Origin: Planctomycetota bacterium
GTDB lineage: Bacteria > Planctomycetota > UBA1135 > GCA-002686595
NCBI GenBank assembly: GCA_016712565.1
Contig: JADJQU010000013.1
Span: 1 to 64,000, forward strand
Direction of reading: 5' to 3'
Length of the DNA: 64,000 bases
Made by a program: the position numbers and the translations under genes. Every line of letters starts with the position of its first letter. Position 1 is the first letter of the stretch. Shown piece after piece: positions 56,003 to 64,000 of this stretch. The notes beneath the pieces were generated by a model. That model saw nothing but the letters and a program-made list of their open reading frames with translations. It was not told the DNA's origin and did no database searches.

Positions 56003-57019
56003 ATGGTTCGTCCGACTCCGCTCCTCGCCGCCCTGTCGTTCCTGACCCTCTGCCTCGGCTTCCTCGGCTGCGCAAGCGGCGAGAAGCGCGAGGGCCTGGC
56101 CCGTGTCGACGAACTGCTGACTCGCGTCGAGCAGGTGCAAATCGAGTCACTGGCCGCGCGCGAGAAGGCCAGCGCCGCCTTCGACGCCTACGGCGTGATC
56201 GTGGCCCCTGACTTCGAGGGCGATCCGATGGTGGCCTTCACCGACCTGGTGGCCAAGATCGAGGGCTCCAAGCTGCAGGCCAAGAAGCTCGAGGACACGG
56301 TCGGCCCCATGCGCGAGCTGGCGGACAGCGTGTTCCGCGCCTGGACCACGGACCTCGAGAAGTTCGGCAACTCCAGCCTGCGCCAGGCGAGCCAGGCGCG
56401 CCTGGCCGAAACGCGCTCGCGCTACTCGGCCGTCCACGACGCCACTGTCGCGGCCCTGGTCTCGATCAATGCCTTCAACGCCGACCTGGGAGACCAGGCC
56501 CTGTTCCTGGAGCACGACTTCAATGCCGCGGCGGTCACCGTGATCGCGGCGGAAGTGCCGGCGCTGACGAATCAGGCCCGCGACCTGAGCGCGCGTCTGA
56601 ACGAATGCGTGACGGCGTCGAAGCGCTACATCGCCTCCAGCTCGCTGCGCGGCCAGCTCGACGGACCCAAGCCCAAGGAAGAGCCCCAGGTGGTGGTCCA
56701 GACGCCCGCCGCGCCCGTGCGCAAGCTGCCGAACCCCATGGCGGACGGAGAGGACACCGCCCAGGGAACGACCGCCGAGCCGGCCGCCCCGGCGTTGGTG
56801 GCTCCGGCCAAGCGCCGCCCGCGCGTGGATCCCAACGCGCCGCCGGTGAACACGGCGCCCCCGGTCAGCGCCCCGGAAAACACGCAGCCCGCGAACACGC
56901 AGCCCGTGGCCCAGCCCATGGACAACCTGCCGGCGCCGCTGCCGAAGCCGGACACCGATCTCAAGCCTGCGCCCGCGCCTCTCCCCGCCCAAGGGGGCGG
57001 GAACGGCGGAGGTCGCTGA
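56003..57019 (+). CDS. DUF2959-like lipoprotein with Pro/Ala-rich tail
   Basis: 338 residues from ATG 56003, with the lipobox FLGC. Residues 28-215 are helical and follow the DUF2959 pattern (a start near DELLTRVEQVQIESLAAREK and GDPMVAFTDLVAKIEGSKLQ, then RELADSVFRAWTTDLEKF). The last 110 residues are a disordered Pro/Ala/Asn-rich tail (PPVNTAPPVSAPENTQPANT), which may cross the envelope. Function unknown. It lies 70 bp before the redox operon on the same strand and could be its first member. Confidence 0.7.
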   Translation: MVRPTPLLAALSFLTLCLGFLGCASGEKREGLARVDELLTRVEQVQIESLAAREKASAAFDAYGVIVAPDFEGDPMVAFTDLVAKIEGSKLQAKKLEDTVGPMRELADSVFRAWTTDLEKFGNSSLRQASQARLAETRSRYSAVHDATVAALVSINAFNADLGDQALFLEHDFNAAAVTVIAAEVPALTNQARDLSARLNECVTASKRYIASSSLRGQLDGPKPKEEPQVVVQTPAAPVRKLPNPMADGEDTAQGTTAEPAAPALVAPAKRRPRVDPNAPPVNTAPPVSAPENTQPANTQPVAQPMDNLPAPLPKPDTDLKPAPAPLPAQGGGNGGGR

Positions 57020-57089
57020 GCGCCGCCCCGGCTGACGCCGCGGGGCGAACGCCGCTCGCGTCGCGGCGCGGGCCCGAGGCCATGAATCC

Positions 57090-59258
57090 ATGAGCTGGAC
57101 GCTGCTCGCCACCGTCGTGGTGCTGCTCGGGGCGGCATTGCTCGTGGCCCTCGCGCGCCGGGCCGAATTGCGGCGCATGGACGTGGTCAACGGTTCCCGT
57201 TGCGTGGGCCACGCGGCCTGCGAGCGCGAGTGCCCCACCGGGGCGATTCACATCACGCTGGCGAACCTGGAGGAGCGCCGCGACGTGCCGGCGCTGACGC
57301 AGGAACTCGAGGCCGTCGGGACACCGGGCCTGTTCCTGGCGGGCGAGGTCACCGCCCACGCGCTGATCAAGAACGCCATCGACCAGGGCGTGGCCGTGGC
57401 CCGCGAGGTGGCCCAGCGCACGGCCGTCCCCGCGCGCGACGGCGAACTCTTGGACCTGTGCATCGTCGGCGCGGGACCGGCGGGCCTGGGCTGTGCCCTG
57501 GAGGCCAAGGAGCACGGGCTTTCCTTCGTGATCCTGGACCAGGAATCCTGCGTGGGCGGCACCGTGGCCAAGTACCCCCGGCGCAAGCTGGTGGTGACGC
57601 AGCCGGTGGAACTGCCGCGCCACGGCAAGCTCGCGCAACTGGAGTACAGCAAGGAAGAGCTGGTGGAGCTGTGGGACGAGCTCGCGCGCGCCGAAGAGCT
57701 CCCGCTCCTCGGCGGAGTCGTCTTCGAGCGCGCGGAACGGCACGGGGACGGCACGTTCACGGTCCACGCCGGAGCAGAGCGCGTGCGCGCCCGGCACGTG
57801 TGCCTGGCCCTGGGCCGACGCGGCACGCCCAACCGGCTCGGCGTGCCCGGCGAGGACCTCTCCAAAGTCGCCTACAGCCTGCTGGACGCCCATTCGTTCC
57901 AGGGACGGCGCATTGCCGTCGTGGGCGGCGGCGACAGCGCCGTGGAGACCGCGCTGGCCCTGGCGGAGCAACCGGGCAACGCGGTGCTGCTCACCTACCG
58001 CGGCGAAAGCTTCCACCGCATTCGGGCCCGCAACCAGACACGGCTCGAGGAGGCCCTGGCGGAGGGCAGCCTGCGCGTGGCCCTCTCGAGCCGCGTCGTG
58101 GCCATTGAACCCGAGAGCGTGCTGCTGGAGCACCGTCCCTCGCGGGAGAGCACGCCCGCGGCGCTGCCCGCCCAGGGCCCCGCGTCCGACGCGGGCACCG
58201 GGATCCTGCCCGAGTCGCGCGTCGCCACGCTGCGCGCGGGCGAAACGGAATTGGAGCGCGTGCCCAACGACGAAGTGTTCGTGATGATCGGCGGCGCGGC
58301 GCCCCTGGAGCGCCTGGAGCGCTCGGGCGTGTCCTTCGATCCGGCCCTGCGCGAGCGGCCCGCCGCCCCGGGGGAACAGGGCACCGGCCTGCTGCGGGCC
58401 CTGTGCGTGGCCTTCCTGCTGGCCCTGGGGACGCTGAGCTTCGCCCTGTGGAACGCCGACTACTACCTCGTGGCGCCGGATCTGCGGGCCACCGTGGAGA
58501 AGCACGGCCTCTTGCGCTCGGGTCGCGGCCTCGGTCTCGCCTTCGGCATCGCCGCCACGCTGCTCGTGGCCTTCAACCTGCTCTACCTGGCGCGCCGCGC
58601 CAATCGACCCTGGATGCGCCTCGGCAGCCTGCGGGCCTGGATGACGAGCCACATGGTCACCGGCATCCTGGCCCTGCTGGCGGCCCTGCTGCACGCCGCC
58701 ATGTCGCCGCGGGAGACCGTGGGCGGACATGCCCTGTGGTCCCTGGCCGTGCTGCTCGCCACCGGGGCCGTCGGGCGCTACTTCTATGCCTGGATCCCCC
58801 GGGCGGCCAACGGGCGCGAACTGCAGCTCGAGGAGCTCAGGGCCCGCCTGGACCGCGAGGTCGATCGCTGGGGCGCGGGCGAGCGCCACTTCTTCGAGCG
58901 CGTGCGCGCGGAACTGTCCGCCCTGGTGGAGCGCCGCCAGTGGAAGAGCTCCTTCCTGGGCCGCGTCACGGCCATGTTCTTCGGTCAGCGGGAACTGGCG
59001 GCCGCGGCGGCGCGCCTGCGCAAGGAGGGGCAGGCGGCCGGCCTGGATCCCGCGCGCATCGAGGAGGCCGTGCACCTGGCACGTGAGGCGGGCTCCACGG
59101 CCCTGCGCGCGGCCCACCTGGAGGACCTGCGGGCCGTCCTGAACACCTGGCGCTACCTCCACCGCTGGGTGGCGGCCCTGATGGTCCTGCTGGTCGTCCT
59201 GCACGTGGCCTACGTGCTCACGTATACGTCGGGATTGACCGATCTGGGGGGACTGTGA
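57090..59258 (+). CDS. Membrane FAD/NAD(P) oxidoreductase with ferredoxin-like and membrane domains
   Basis: 722 residues. An N-terminal TM (LLATVVVLLGAALLVALA) precedes CVGHAACERECPTGAI, a 4Fe-4S-like motif with only three usable cysteines. Residues 125-420 form a thioredoxin-reductase-like domain: CIVGAGPAGLGCALEA (FAD), then IAVVGGGDSAVETALALAEQ (NADPH) and NDEVFVMIGG. The C-terminal 290 residues have about six TM helices with His (MTSHMVTGILALLAALLHAA, then RYLHRWVAALMVLLVVLHVA), suggesting a b-type heme module. It could pass electrons from NAD(P)H or quinol to the multiheme cytochrome whose gene it overlaps by four bases. Confidence 0.85.
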   Translation: MSWTLLATVVVLLGAALLVALARRAELRRMDVVNGSRCVGHAACERECPTGAIHITLANLEERRDVPALTQELEAVGTPGLFLAGEVTAHALIKNAIDQGVAVAREVAQRTAVPARDGELLDLCIVGAGPAGLGCALEAKEHGLSFVILDQESCVGGTVAKYPRRKLVVTQPVELPRHGKLAQLEYSKEELVELWDELARAEELPLLGGVVFERAERHGDGTFTVHAGAERVRARHVCLALGRRGTPNRLGVPGEDLSKVAYSLLDAHSFQGRRIAVVGGGDSAVETALALAEQPGNAVLLTYRGESFHRIRARNQTRLEEALAEGSLRVALSSRVVAIEPESVLLEHRPSRESTPAALPAQGPASDAGTGILPESRVATLRAGETELERVPNDEVFVMIGGAAPLERLERSGVSFDPALRERPAAPGEQGTGLLRALCVAFLLALGTLSFALWNADYYLVAPDLRATVEKHGLLRSGRGLGLAFGIAATLLVAFNLLYLARRANRPWMRLGSLRAWMTSHMVTGILALLAALLHAAMSPRETVGGHALWSLAVLLATGAVGRYFYAWIPRAANGRELQLEELRARLDREVDRWGAGERHFFERVRAELSALVERRQWKSSFLGRVTAMFFGQRELAAAAARLRKEGQAAGLDPARIEEAVHLAREAGSTALRAAHLEDLRAVLNTWRYLHRWVAALMVLLVVLHVAYVLTYTSGLTDLGGL

Positions 59259-61360
59259 AGCTCCCCGGTGTCCGTTTCTGGCTGGCCGCGCTGTCGCTCG
59301 CCCTGGTGGTGGGCATTGCCGTCGTGGACCTGCGCCGCACTTCGCCGGGGGAGCTGTCGCGGGCCCATGCACGGGACGAGAAACTGGAGGGCGGCGCCAA
59401 CTGCAGCGCCTGCCACGGCGGGTTCTTCTCCGGCATGACCGAGTCCTGCTCGGAGTGCCACGAGCCCATCTCCGAGCAGATCGAGAATGCGAGCGGCCTG
59501 CACGGGACCATCGGCGATCGCGCCCGGGCCGAGCAGTGCTCCAGCTGCCACTCCGAGCACCACGGCCCCGGCTTCGAGCTGGTGAACCGCCAGAGCTTCC
59601 TCCTGGCGGGCGTGAGCGATCCCCAGGAGTTCGACCACCAGCGCATCGGCTGGCGCATGGACGGCGCGCACCTGGACCTCGCCTGTTCTGAATGCCACGA
59701 ACACGCCTTCGCGCCCGTGCTGCCCGAGGGCGCCAAGCGCTTCATCGGCCTGGAACAGGACTGCGCCTCCTGCCACGAGGACCCCCACGAGGGCCGCATG
59801 AAGGCGAGCTGCGCCAGCTGCCACGGTCAGGCCACCTGGCAGGGCATGAACGCCGTGGGCCACGAGAAGCACCTGTGGCTGGTGGGCGGCCACGGCGATC
59901 TCGACTGCCGCCAATGCCACGCCAAGGACACCTCCCGGGCCCTGGAGGCCATGGAAAAGGACGGCCCGCCCCTCACGCCGCGCACCTGCGTGGACTGCCA
60001 CGATTCGCCCCACGCGGCGGCCTTCGTCGCCGGCAACGTGACCGGCTTCGCCGGCCTGCCCGACAACGCCTGCATCGTCTGCCACGGAGCCGAGCACGAG
60101 ACCTTCCGCGACGAGCGGCTGGTGCTCACGCCCGAGCAGCACCTGAAGAGCGGTTTCCCGGTGGACGTGCCCCACGACGAGGTGCAGTGCGACAAGTGCC
60201 ACGCTCCCGAGGCGAGCTTCGCCCAGCGCTACCCCGGCCGATCTCCCGACCAGTGCAGTCGCTGCCACGCCGACGCGCACGCGGGCCAGTTCGCCGAGGG
60301 CCCCTTCGCGACCGGGGACTGCCTCGCCTGCCACGAGCGCACGCGCTGGACGCCCCACACCTTCGACGTCGAGAAGCACGGACTGGCGGAGTTCACGCTG
60401 ACGGGCAGCCACGCGACCACGGAGTGCAACGACTGCCACGAGGACCCGCCGAGCAAGGAGTACGCGCGCCTGTTCCGCGGCCATCCCGGCCAGTGCGAGG
60501 ATTGCCACGCCGACGTGCACGGGACGATCTTCGCCACGCGGACCTCCGTGCTCTCGCCCTTGCCCCAGGGCGAGTGCGCGCGCTGCCACGGCACGCAGAC
60601 CTTCGCCGAGGGCGCGCGCGAGAAGTTCGACCACAGCGCTTGGACCGGATTCGTGGTGGACGGCGCCCACGCCCAGGCCGAATGCGAGGTCTGCCACGTG
60701 CCGCGCGCCGAGCCGGACCTGGACAAGCGCCGCTTCGGCCGCGTCGAGGAGCACTTCGACCGCCATCGGGGCTGCTTCTCCTGCCACCAGGATCCCCACG
60801 AGGGCCGCTTCGACGACCCGCGCTTCCCGTCCGTGGTGGACCAGAAGCAGGACTGCGCCCGCTGCCACGACACCACCTCGTTCCGCAACCTCTGGCACGA
60901 CTTCGACCACGGCCGCTGGACGGACTTCGAGCTGCGCGACGGCCATCGAACCGCCCGCTGCTCCGACTGCCACACGCCGCGGCCCAAGGACGGCTTCGGC
61001 AGGAGCTGGGAGCCCGCCCTGGGCACGGGCTGCGCCGACTGCCACGACGACCCCCATGGGGGCCAGTTCGCGCCGGCGGCGGGGGCGGCCGACCTCTTGA
61101 CGGGCGCCACCGACTGCGCCGCCTGCCATGACGAGGGCGCCCGCCGCTTCTCGACCTTCGACCACGAGCGCGACTCGCGCTTCCCCCTGGGCGAGACCCA
61201 CCGCAACGTGGCCTGTGACAAGTGCCACCTCCCCGAACCCAACCCGGTCCTGGAGAACGGCCCGGCCGTCATCCGATACAGGCCCCTGGGAGTGGAGTGC
61301 TCCGATTGCCACGGCGTGCACGAGGAAGTGCTGCTGCGGCGCAAGCCGGTGAAGAGATGA
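59255..61360 (+). CDS. 23-heme c-type cytochrome
   Basis: 701 residues from GTG 59255, overlapping the previous stop. One N-terminal TM (LAALSLALVVGIAVVDL) anchors it in the inner membrane or serves as a signal. I count 23 CxxCH heme-attachment motifs, from CSACH near residue 50 to CSDCH near the end, about one per 28 residues. Repeated DPHEGR-type segments follow several motifs. This is a heme wire that could span the periplasm. It is overlapped by the barrel gene (ATGA), so the operon is translationally coupled. It may belong to a porin-cytochrome conduit. Confidence 0.92.
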   Translation: MKLPGVRFWLAALSLALVVGIAVVDLRRTSPGELSRAHARDEKLEGGANCSACHGGFFSGMTESCSECHEPISEQIENASGLHGTIGDRARAEQCSSCHSEHHGPGFELVNRQSFLLAGVSDPQEFDHQRIGWRMDGAHLDLACSECHEHAFAPVLPEGAKRFIGLEQDCASCHEDPHEGRMKASCASCHGQATWQGMNAVGHEKHLWLVGGHGDLDCRQCHAKDTSRALEAMEKDGPPLTPRTCVDCHDSPHAAAFVAGNVTGFAGLPDNACIVCHGAEHETFRDERLVLTPEQHLKSGFPVDVPHDEVQCDKCHAPEASFAQRYPGRSPDQCSRCHADAHAGQFAEGPFATGDCLACHERTRWTPHTFDVEKHGLAEFTLTGSHATTECNDCHEDPPSKEYARLFRGHPGQCEDCHADVHGTIFATRTSVLSPLPQGECARCHGTQTFAEGAREKFDHSAWTGFVVDGAHAQAECEVCHVPRAEPDLDKRRFGRVEEHFDRHRGCFSCHQDPHEGRFDDPRFPSVVDQKQDCARCHDTTSFRNLWHDFDHGRWTDFELRDGHRTARCSDCHTPRPKDGFGRSWEPALGTGCADCHDDPHGGQFAPAAGAADLLTGATDCAACHDEGARRFSTFDHERDSRFPLGETHRNVACDKCHLPEPNPVLENGPAVIRYRPLGVECSDCHGVHEEVLLRRKPVKR

Positions 61361-63072
61361 TGCCGCGCGACCTGTTCTCGATCCTTGGTGCACTGCCCGC
61401 GGTCCTGCTGTGGGCCCCGGCCTCCGCCCAGGAGCCGGGCGAGTTCGTCCAGGTCGAGATGCGCGTCGTCGCCGGCCGGCCCGGGGCCGTGACGCTCGAC
61501 CGCGGTGCCGAGGACGGCCTGCGGCGCGGCGACCGCGTGACGCTGCGCCTCAAGGACGGCAGCTCGATGCAGGGCAGCGTGACCCGCGTCGAGGAGCGCG
61601 GCGCCGCCGCGGAGCTCGACGACCTCACCTTCGTGGCTCCCGCGGGAACGCGGGTGGAGTGCCTGGTGCCCTCCGCGCGCCTCGCGGCGCCGCCCCCCCA
61701 GGATCCGCCGGACCCGCAGAATCCGTTGGCCAGGCCGCCGGCCGCGGGCGGCGCGCGTCCAGCGGCTCCGCCCCACGCGCCCTGGCCCGAGCGCGCCGAC
61801 GGCTGGTCCGAGGGCCAGCCCCTGCTGGCTCGCGTGCGGCCCTTGCGGCCCCTGGAACGCCGGGCCAGCACCCACGGCCGGCTCTACTCGATCTTCGACC
61901 TGGCCTACAGCACCGAGGACGAGCGCTTCGACGGCTTCGCGCGCTTCGGCAGCTCGCTCACGATGGAGAACCACCTGGGCCGCGGCGAGCGCCTGGAGTT
62001 CGACGGCGAGGTCAACTATCGCAACACGACCGTGCCGGACGACGACGACGAGAGCGTCGCCCACCTGCGCCTCGACCGGGCCTCCTACGCCGTGGGCGGC
62101 ACGCGCTTCGAGGCGGACCGCATGGAGTTCGGACGCTTCCTGCAGCACAACCTGCCGGAATTCGGCGTCGTGGACGGGGCCGAGTGGGGCCGGCGCTTCA
62201 CCGGCGGCGATCGACTCGCGCTGAGCGCCGGGTTCATGCCCAAACCCGAGGCCACGCCGGATTCCGTCGACGACTTCCAGGCCTCGGCCTCCTACCGTTG
62301 GGTCCACGACGAGAGCGAGCAGCTCTCGGCGGCGGCGGGCTACCAGAAGACCCTGCACCACGGCAGCTTCGACCGCGACCTGTTCCTGGCGCAGTTGCAC
62401 TACCTGCCCCTGGGGGGCTGGACGTTCGCCGGCACGCTTTGGGCCGACTACTACACGGGCAGCGACGCGAACAAGGGCAAGGGCCTCGAACTCACGCAGG
62501 CCCACCTGAGCACGGGCAAGCGCTGGCAGGCCGGACACACGCTGCACCTGGTCTACACGCACATGGCGTTCCCCGAGATCGACCGCGACGAGTTCATGCC
62601 GGTGACGGCCCAGCAGCTCGCGGACGACCACAACGACCGCGCTTCGCTGCAAACCCGCATCGCCCTGGGCCGCAAGGTCCGCACCCATGCCCTGGTCGGC
62701 GGCTGGGTCGACCAGGACGATCAGGGCCGCGACGTCCAGGGTGGCTTGGAGTTCGAGGACCTGTTCTTCGATGCCACCACGATCGACGTCACCGGCTTTG
62801 CCGCCGACGCCAAGTTCCTGACCCTGGTGGGCGCCCGCGCCTCGGTCTTCCGCCGCCTCGACGGCGGTCGAGCCGGGGCCCTGTACGAGATCGCCAACTC
62901 GCGCCTCGAGGGCTTCACCGACGCCAACGACGACCTTCCCCATCACCGGCTGAGGCTCTCCTACGAGGCCTTCCTGGACGGCGGCTGGAGCCTCGCCACG
63001 CACCTCGACGGCATGCTGTGGGACAACGAGCACTCGCTGGGCCTGGGTTTCTACCTGCAGAAGAGTTTCTGA
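61357..63072 (+). CDS. Outer-membrane beta-barrel protein of the cytochrome operon
   Basis: 571 residues from ATG 61357, with a signal peptide ending PASAQ. Residues 25-110 are a small periplasmic beta-domain (GAVTLDRGAEDGLRRGDRVT). A Pro-rich linker follows (PPQDPPDPQNPLARPPAAGG). From about 185 on, alternating beta strands with aromatic girdles (LEFDGEVNYRNTTV, LALSAGFMPKPEA, ASYRWVHDESEQLSAAAGY, WTFAGTLWADYYTGSD) end in the canonical aromatic terminus LGFYLQKSF. It could be the porin sheath around a cytochrome, as MtrB is for MtrA, although no sequence relation to MtrB is claimed. Confidence 0.8.
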   Translation: MMPRDLFSILGALPAVLLWAPASAQEPGEFVQVEMRVVAGRPGAVTLDRGAEDGLRRGDRVTLRLKDGSSMQGSVTRVEERGAAAELDDLTFVAPAGTRVECLVPSARLAAPPPQDPPDPQNPLARPPAAGGARPAAPPHAPWPERADGWSEGQPLLARVRPLRPLERRASTHGRLYSIFDLAYSTEDERFDGFARFGSSLTMENHLGRGERLEFDGEVNYRNTTVPDDDDESVAHLRLDRASYAVGGTRFEADRMEFGRFLQHNLPEFGVVDGAEWGRRFTGGDRLALSAGFMPKPEATPDSVDDFQASASYRWVHDESEQLSAAAGYQKTLHHGSFDRDLFLAQLHYLPLGGWTFAGTLWADYYTGSDANKGKGLELTQAHLSTGKRWQAGHTLHLVYTHMAFPEIDRDEFMPVTAQQLADDHNDRASLQTRIALGRKVRTHALVGGWVDQDDQGRDVQGGLEFEDLFFDATTIDVTGFAADAKFLTLVGARASVFRRLDGGRAGALYEIANSRLEGFTDANDDLPHHRLRLSYEAFLDGGWSLATHLDGMLWDNEHSLGLGFYLQKSF

Positions 63073-63080
63073 GGACCGCC

Positions 63081-63764
63081 ATGGACTCCACGCGCCAACA
63101 ACGCCCGGCACGCACGGCCCGGACCTCGCGACGAATCCTCGCCTTCGTCGCGGGCCTGGTCCTGATCGCCGCCTGCATCGCCCAGGGGCCGGACCTGACC
63201 AAGCAGCAGCTGTGGTGGTCGGGCCTCGGCCCGGTCCTGCCCCACGACACCTTCCCGGCGGACTGCAGCCTGTGCCACGAGGGCGCCGGTTGGCAAACGC
63301 TGACGAAGGACTTCACTTTCAACCACGAGCAGGAGACCGGTGTGCCCCTGACGGGGGCCCACGCGCGCGCGAGCTGCATCCTGTGCCACAACGACCGCGG
63401 GCCGGTGGCGGTCTTCGCCGCCCAGGGCTGCGCCGGCTGCCACGAGGACGTGCACACCGGCGGCCTCGGCCCCGACTGCCGCCGCTGCCACCAGGAGCAC
63501 ACCTGGCAGCCCGTGGGACAGGTGGAGCTGCACCAGAGCACGCGCTTCCCCCTGGTGGGCGTGCACGCCTCCACGGCCTGCCACCGCTGCCACCCGGGCA
63601 TCGAAACCGGTAAGGTCCAGCCCGTGGACCCCGAGTGCCTGACCTGCCACCAGCGCGACCTCGCGCGCACCCAGAACCCCAACCACTTCGGCCTGGGCTG
63701 GGTGGACCGCTGCGACCGCTGCCACCTGCCGCGCACTTGGCAGCAGGCGGAAATCGACAACTGA
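63081..63764 (+). CDS. 7-heme c-type cytochrome
   Basis: 227 residues from ATG 63081, with an N-terminal signal/TM (ILAFVAGLVLIAACIAQG, possibly a lipobox at AAC). Seven CxxCH motifs (CSLCH, CILCH, CAGCH, CRRCH, CHRCH, CLTCH, CDRCH) and several distal His fit a cytochrome c7/c3-like fold. It lies nine bases after the barrel gene. It would connect to the 23-heme protein or to an external acceptor. Confidence 0.88.
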   Translation: MDSTRQQRPARTARTSRRILAFVAGLVLIAACIAQGPDLTKQQLWWSGLGPVLPHDTFPADCSLCHEGAGWQTLTKDFTFNHEQETGVPLTGAHARASCILCHNDRGPVAVFAAQGCAGCHEDVHTGGLGPDCRRCHQEHTWQPVGQVELHQSTRFPLVGVHASTACHRCHPGIETGKVQPVDPECLTCHQRDLARTQNPNHFGLGWVDRCDRCHLPRTWQQAEIDN

Positions 63765-63865
63765 CCCCAGTTCCCCTCAAGGCCGGGCCTGGGGGGTGCC
63801 GAACGAGGGGCCGGGAGGGGGTCTTTCCCGGTGCGCGGGTAGGGAGCGCCGGGAACGCCCTGGGG

Positions 63866-64000
63866 ATGGAAAAAGGCAGTTTTTCGATTCGTGCGCGTCT
63901 CGCGCGTTCCGTGGTCCTGGGTTCGTTGTTCGCGCTGGCGGGCCTTGGGCTCGGCGCCTGCAGCGGGGAGACCAGTTCACTGTCCAGCCGGGCCGGGAGC
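63866..64000 (+). CDS. Start of a lipoprotein gene, truncated by the window end
   Basis: ATG 63866 opens a frame with a leader (RLARSVVLGSLFALAGLGLG) ending in a lipobox AC. Forty-five residues are visible. It is separated from the cytochrome gene by 100 bp, so it may have its own promoter. Product unknown. Confidence 0.6.
   Translation, partial: MEKGSFSIRARLARSVVLGSLFALAGLGLGACSGETSSLSSRAGS

Noticed and set aside
61410..63764. Single 784-aa plus-strand ORF over the barrel and cytochrome genes
   Set aside because: Its first two thirds are an out-of-frame shadow of the barrel gene. Only the part from ATG 63081 is real.

Overview
The window is high-GC DNA, most likely from a Planctomycetota-type chromosome or MAG. 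This is an inference from the TIGR02999-type ECF sigma factor overlapping a Ser/Thr kinase gene, the DUF1570-like peptidases, the RHS proteins carrying dockerin-like calcium loops, and a Cys-containing C-terminal domain shared by two large secreted proteins. Several single-base frameshifts, including ones in the housekeeping genes gpsA and plsY, suggest that some breaks are sequencing indels rather than real mutations.

Region 1 (about 0.2-27 kb) is an array of displaced RHS C-terminal cassettes. The same RHS core 3' end recurs about ten times. It contains the YDERWRMVATYRSS and DRYSAYGVPFGLPTGD blocks and a double Ca-binding loop. Nine copies run on into unrelated cysteine-rich tips, each usually followed within 0-60 bp by one small gene that differs every time and is nearly always exported. 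Two tips carry an exact phospholipase A2 histidine signature. Three form one Cys-rich family with an HExxH motif. The remaining four are mostly unrecognised. The companion genes include lipoproteins with MORN/YwqK, SecD-P1-like, ankyrin and LRR folds, a two-TM protein and an FG-GAP protein. The natural reading is a toxin-tip/immunity cassette store whose toxins act outside the cytoplasm. Four cassettes restart from a composite repeat that contains the 3' half of tRNA-Gly. A fifth copy of that half lies at 30.2 kb beside mobile-element debris. An IS (9.5-10.5 kb) and several short dispersed repeats punctuate the array.

Region 2 (27-33 kb) holds a secreted RCC1-repeat protein, an IS110 tail, the last tRNA-Gly fragment, a 60-nt poly-G run, an AbiEi/AbiEii toxin-antitoxin pair and a decayed tyrosine recombinase. 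Together these look like the remnant of an integrative element.

Region 3 (33-56 kb) is ordinary chromosomal content. It includes a DUF7309/DUF6930-like protein, a LURP-one-related protein, a carboxypeptidase-regulatory-domain protein, two tandem DUF1570-like proteins (one lacking its HExxH), a kinase/ECF-sigma pair, a subtilase, tRNA-Pro(GGG), a di-heme lipoprotein, a YjbR protein with a histone-like tail, a plsY-gpsA phospholipid-precursor operon, a HyuA-like protein, a PAP2 phosphatase and a TonB protein.

Region 4 (56-64 kb) is a tightly overlapping operon. It encodes a membrane FAD/NAD oxidoreductase, a 23-heme cytochrome, a beta-barrel outer-membrane protein and a 7-heme cytochrome, which together form a candidate electron conduit across the cell envelope. 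It ends in a truncated lipoprotein gene.
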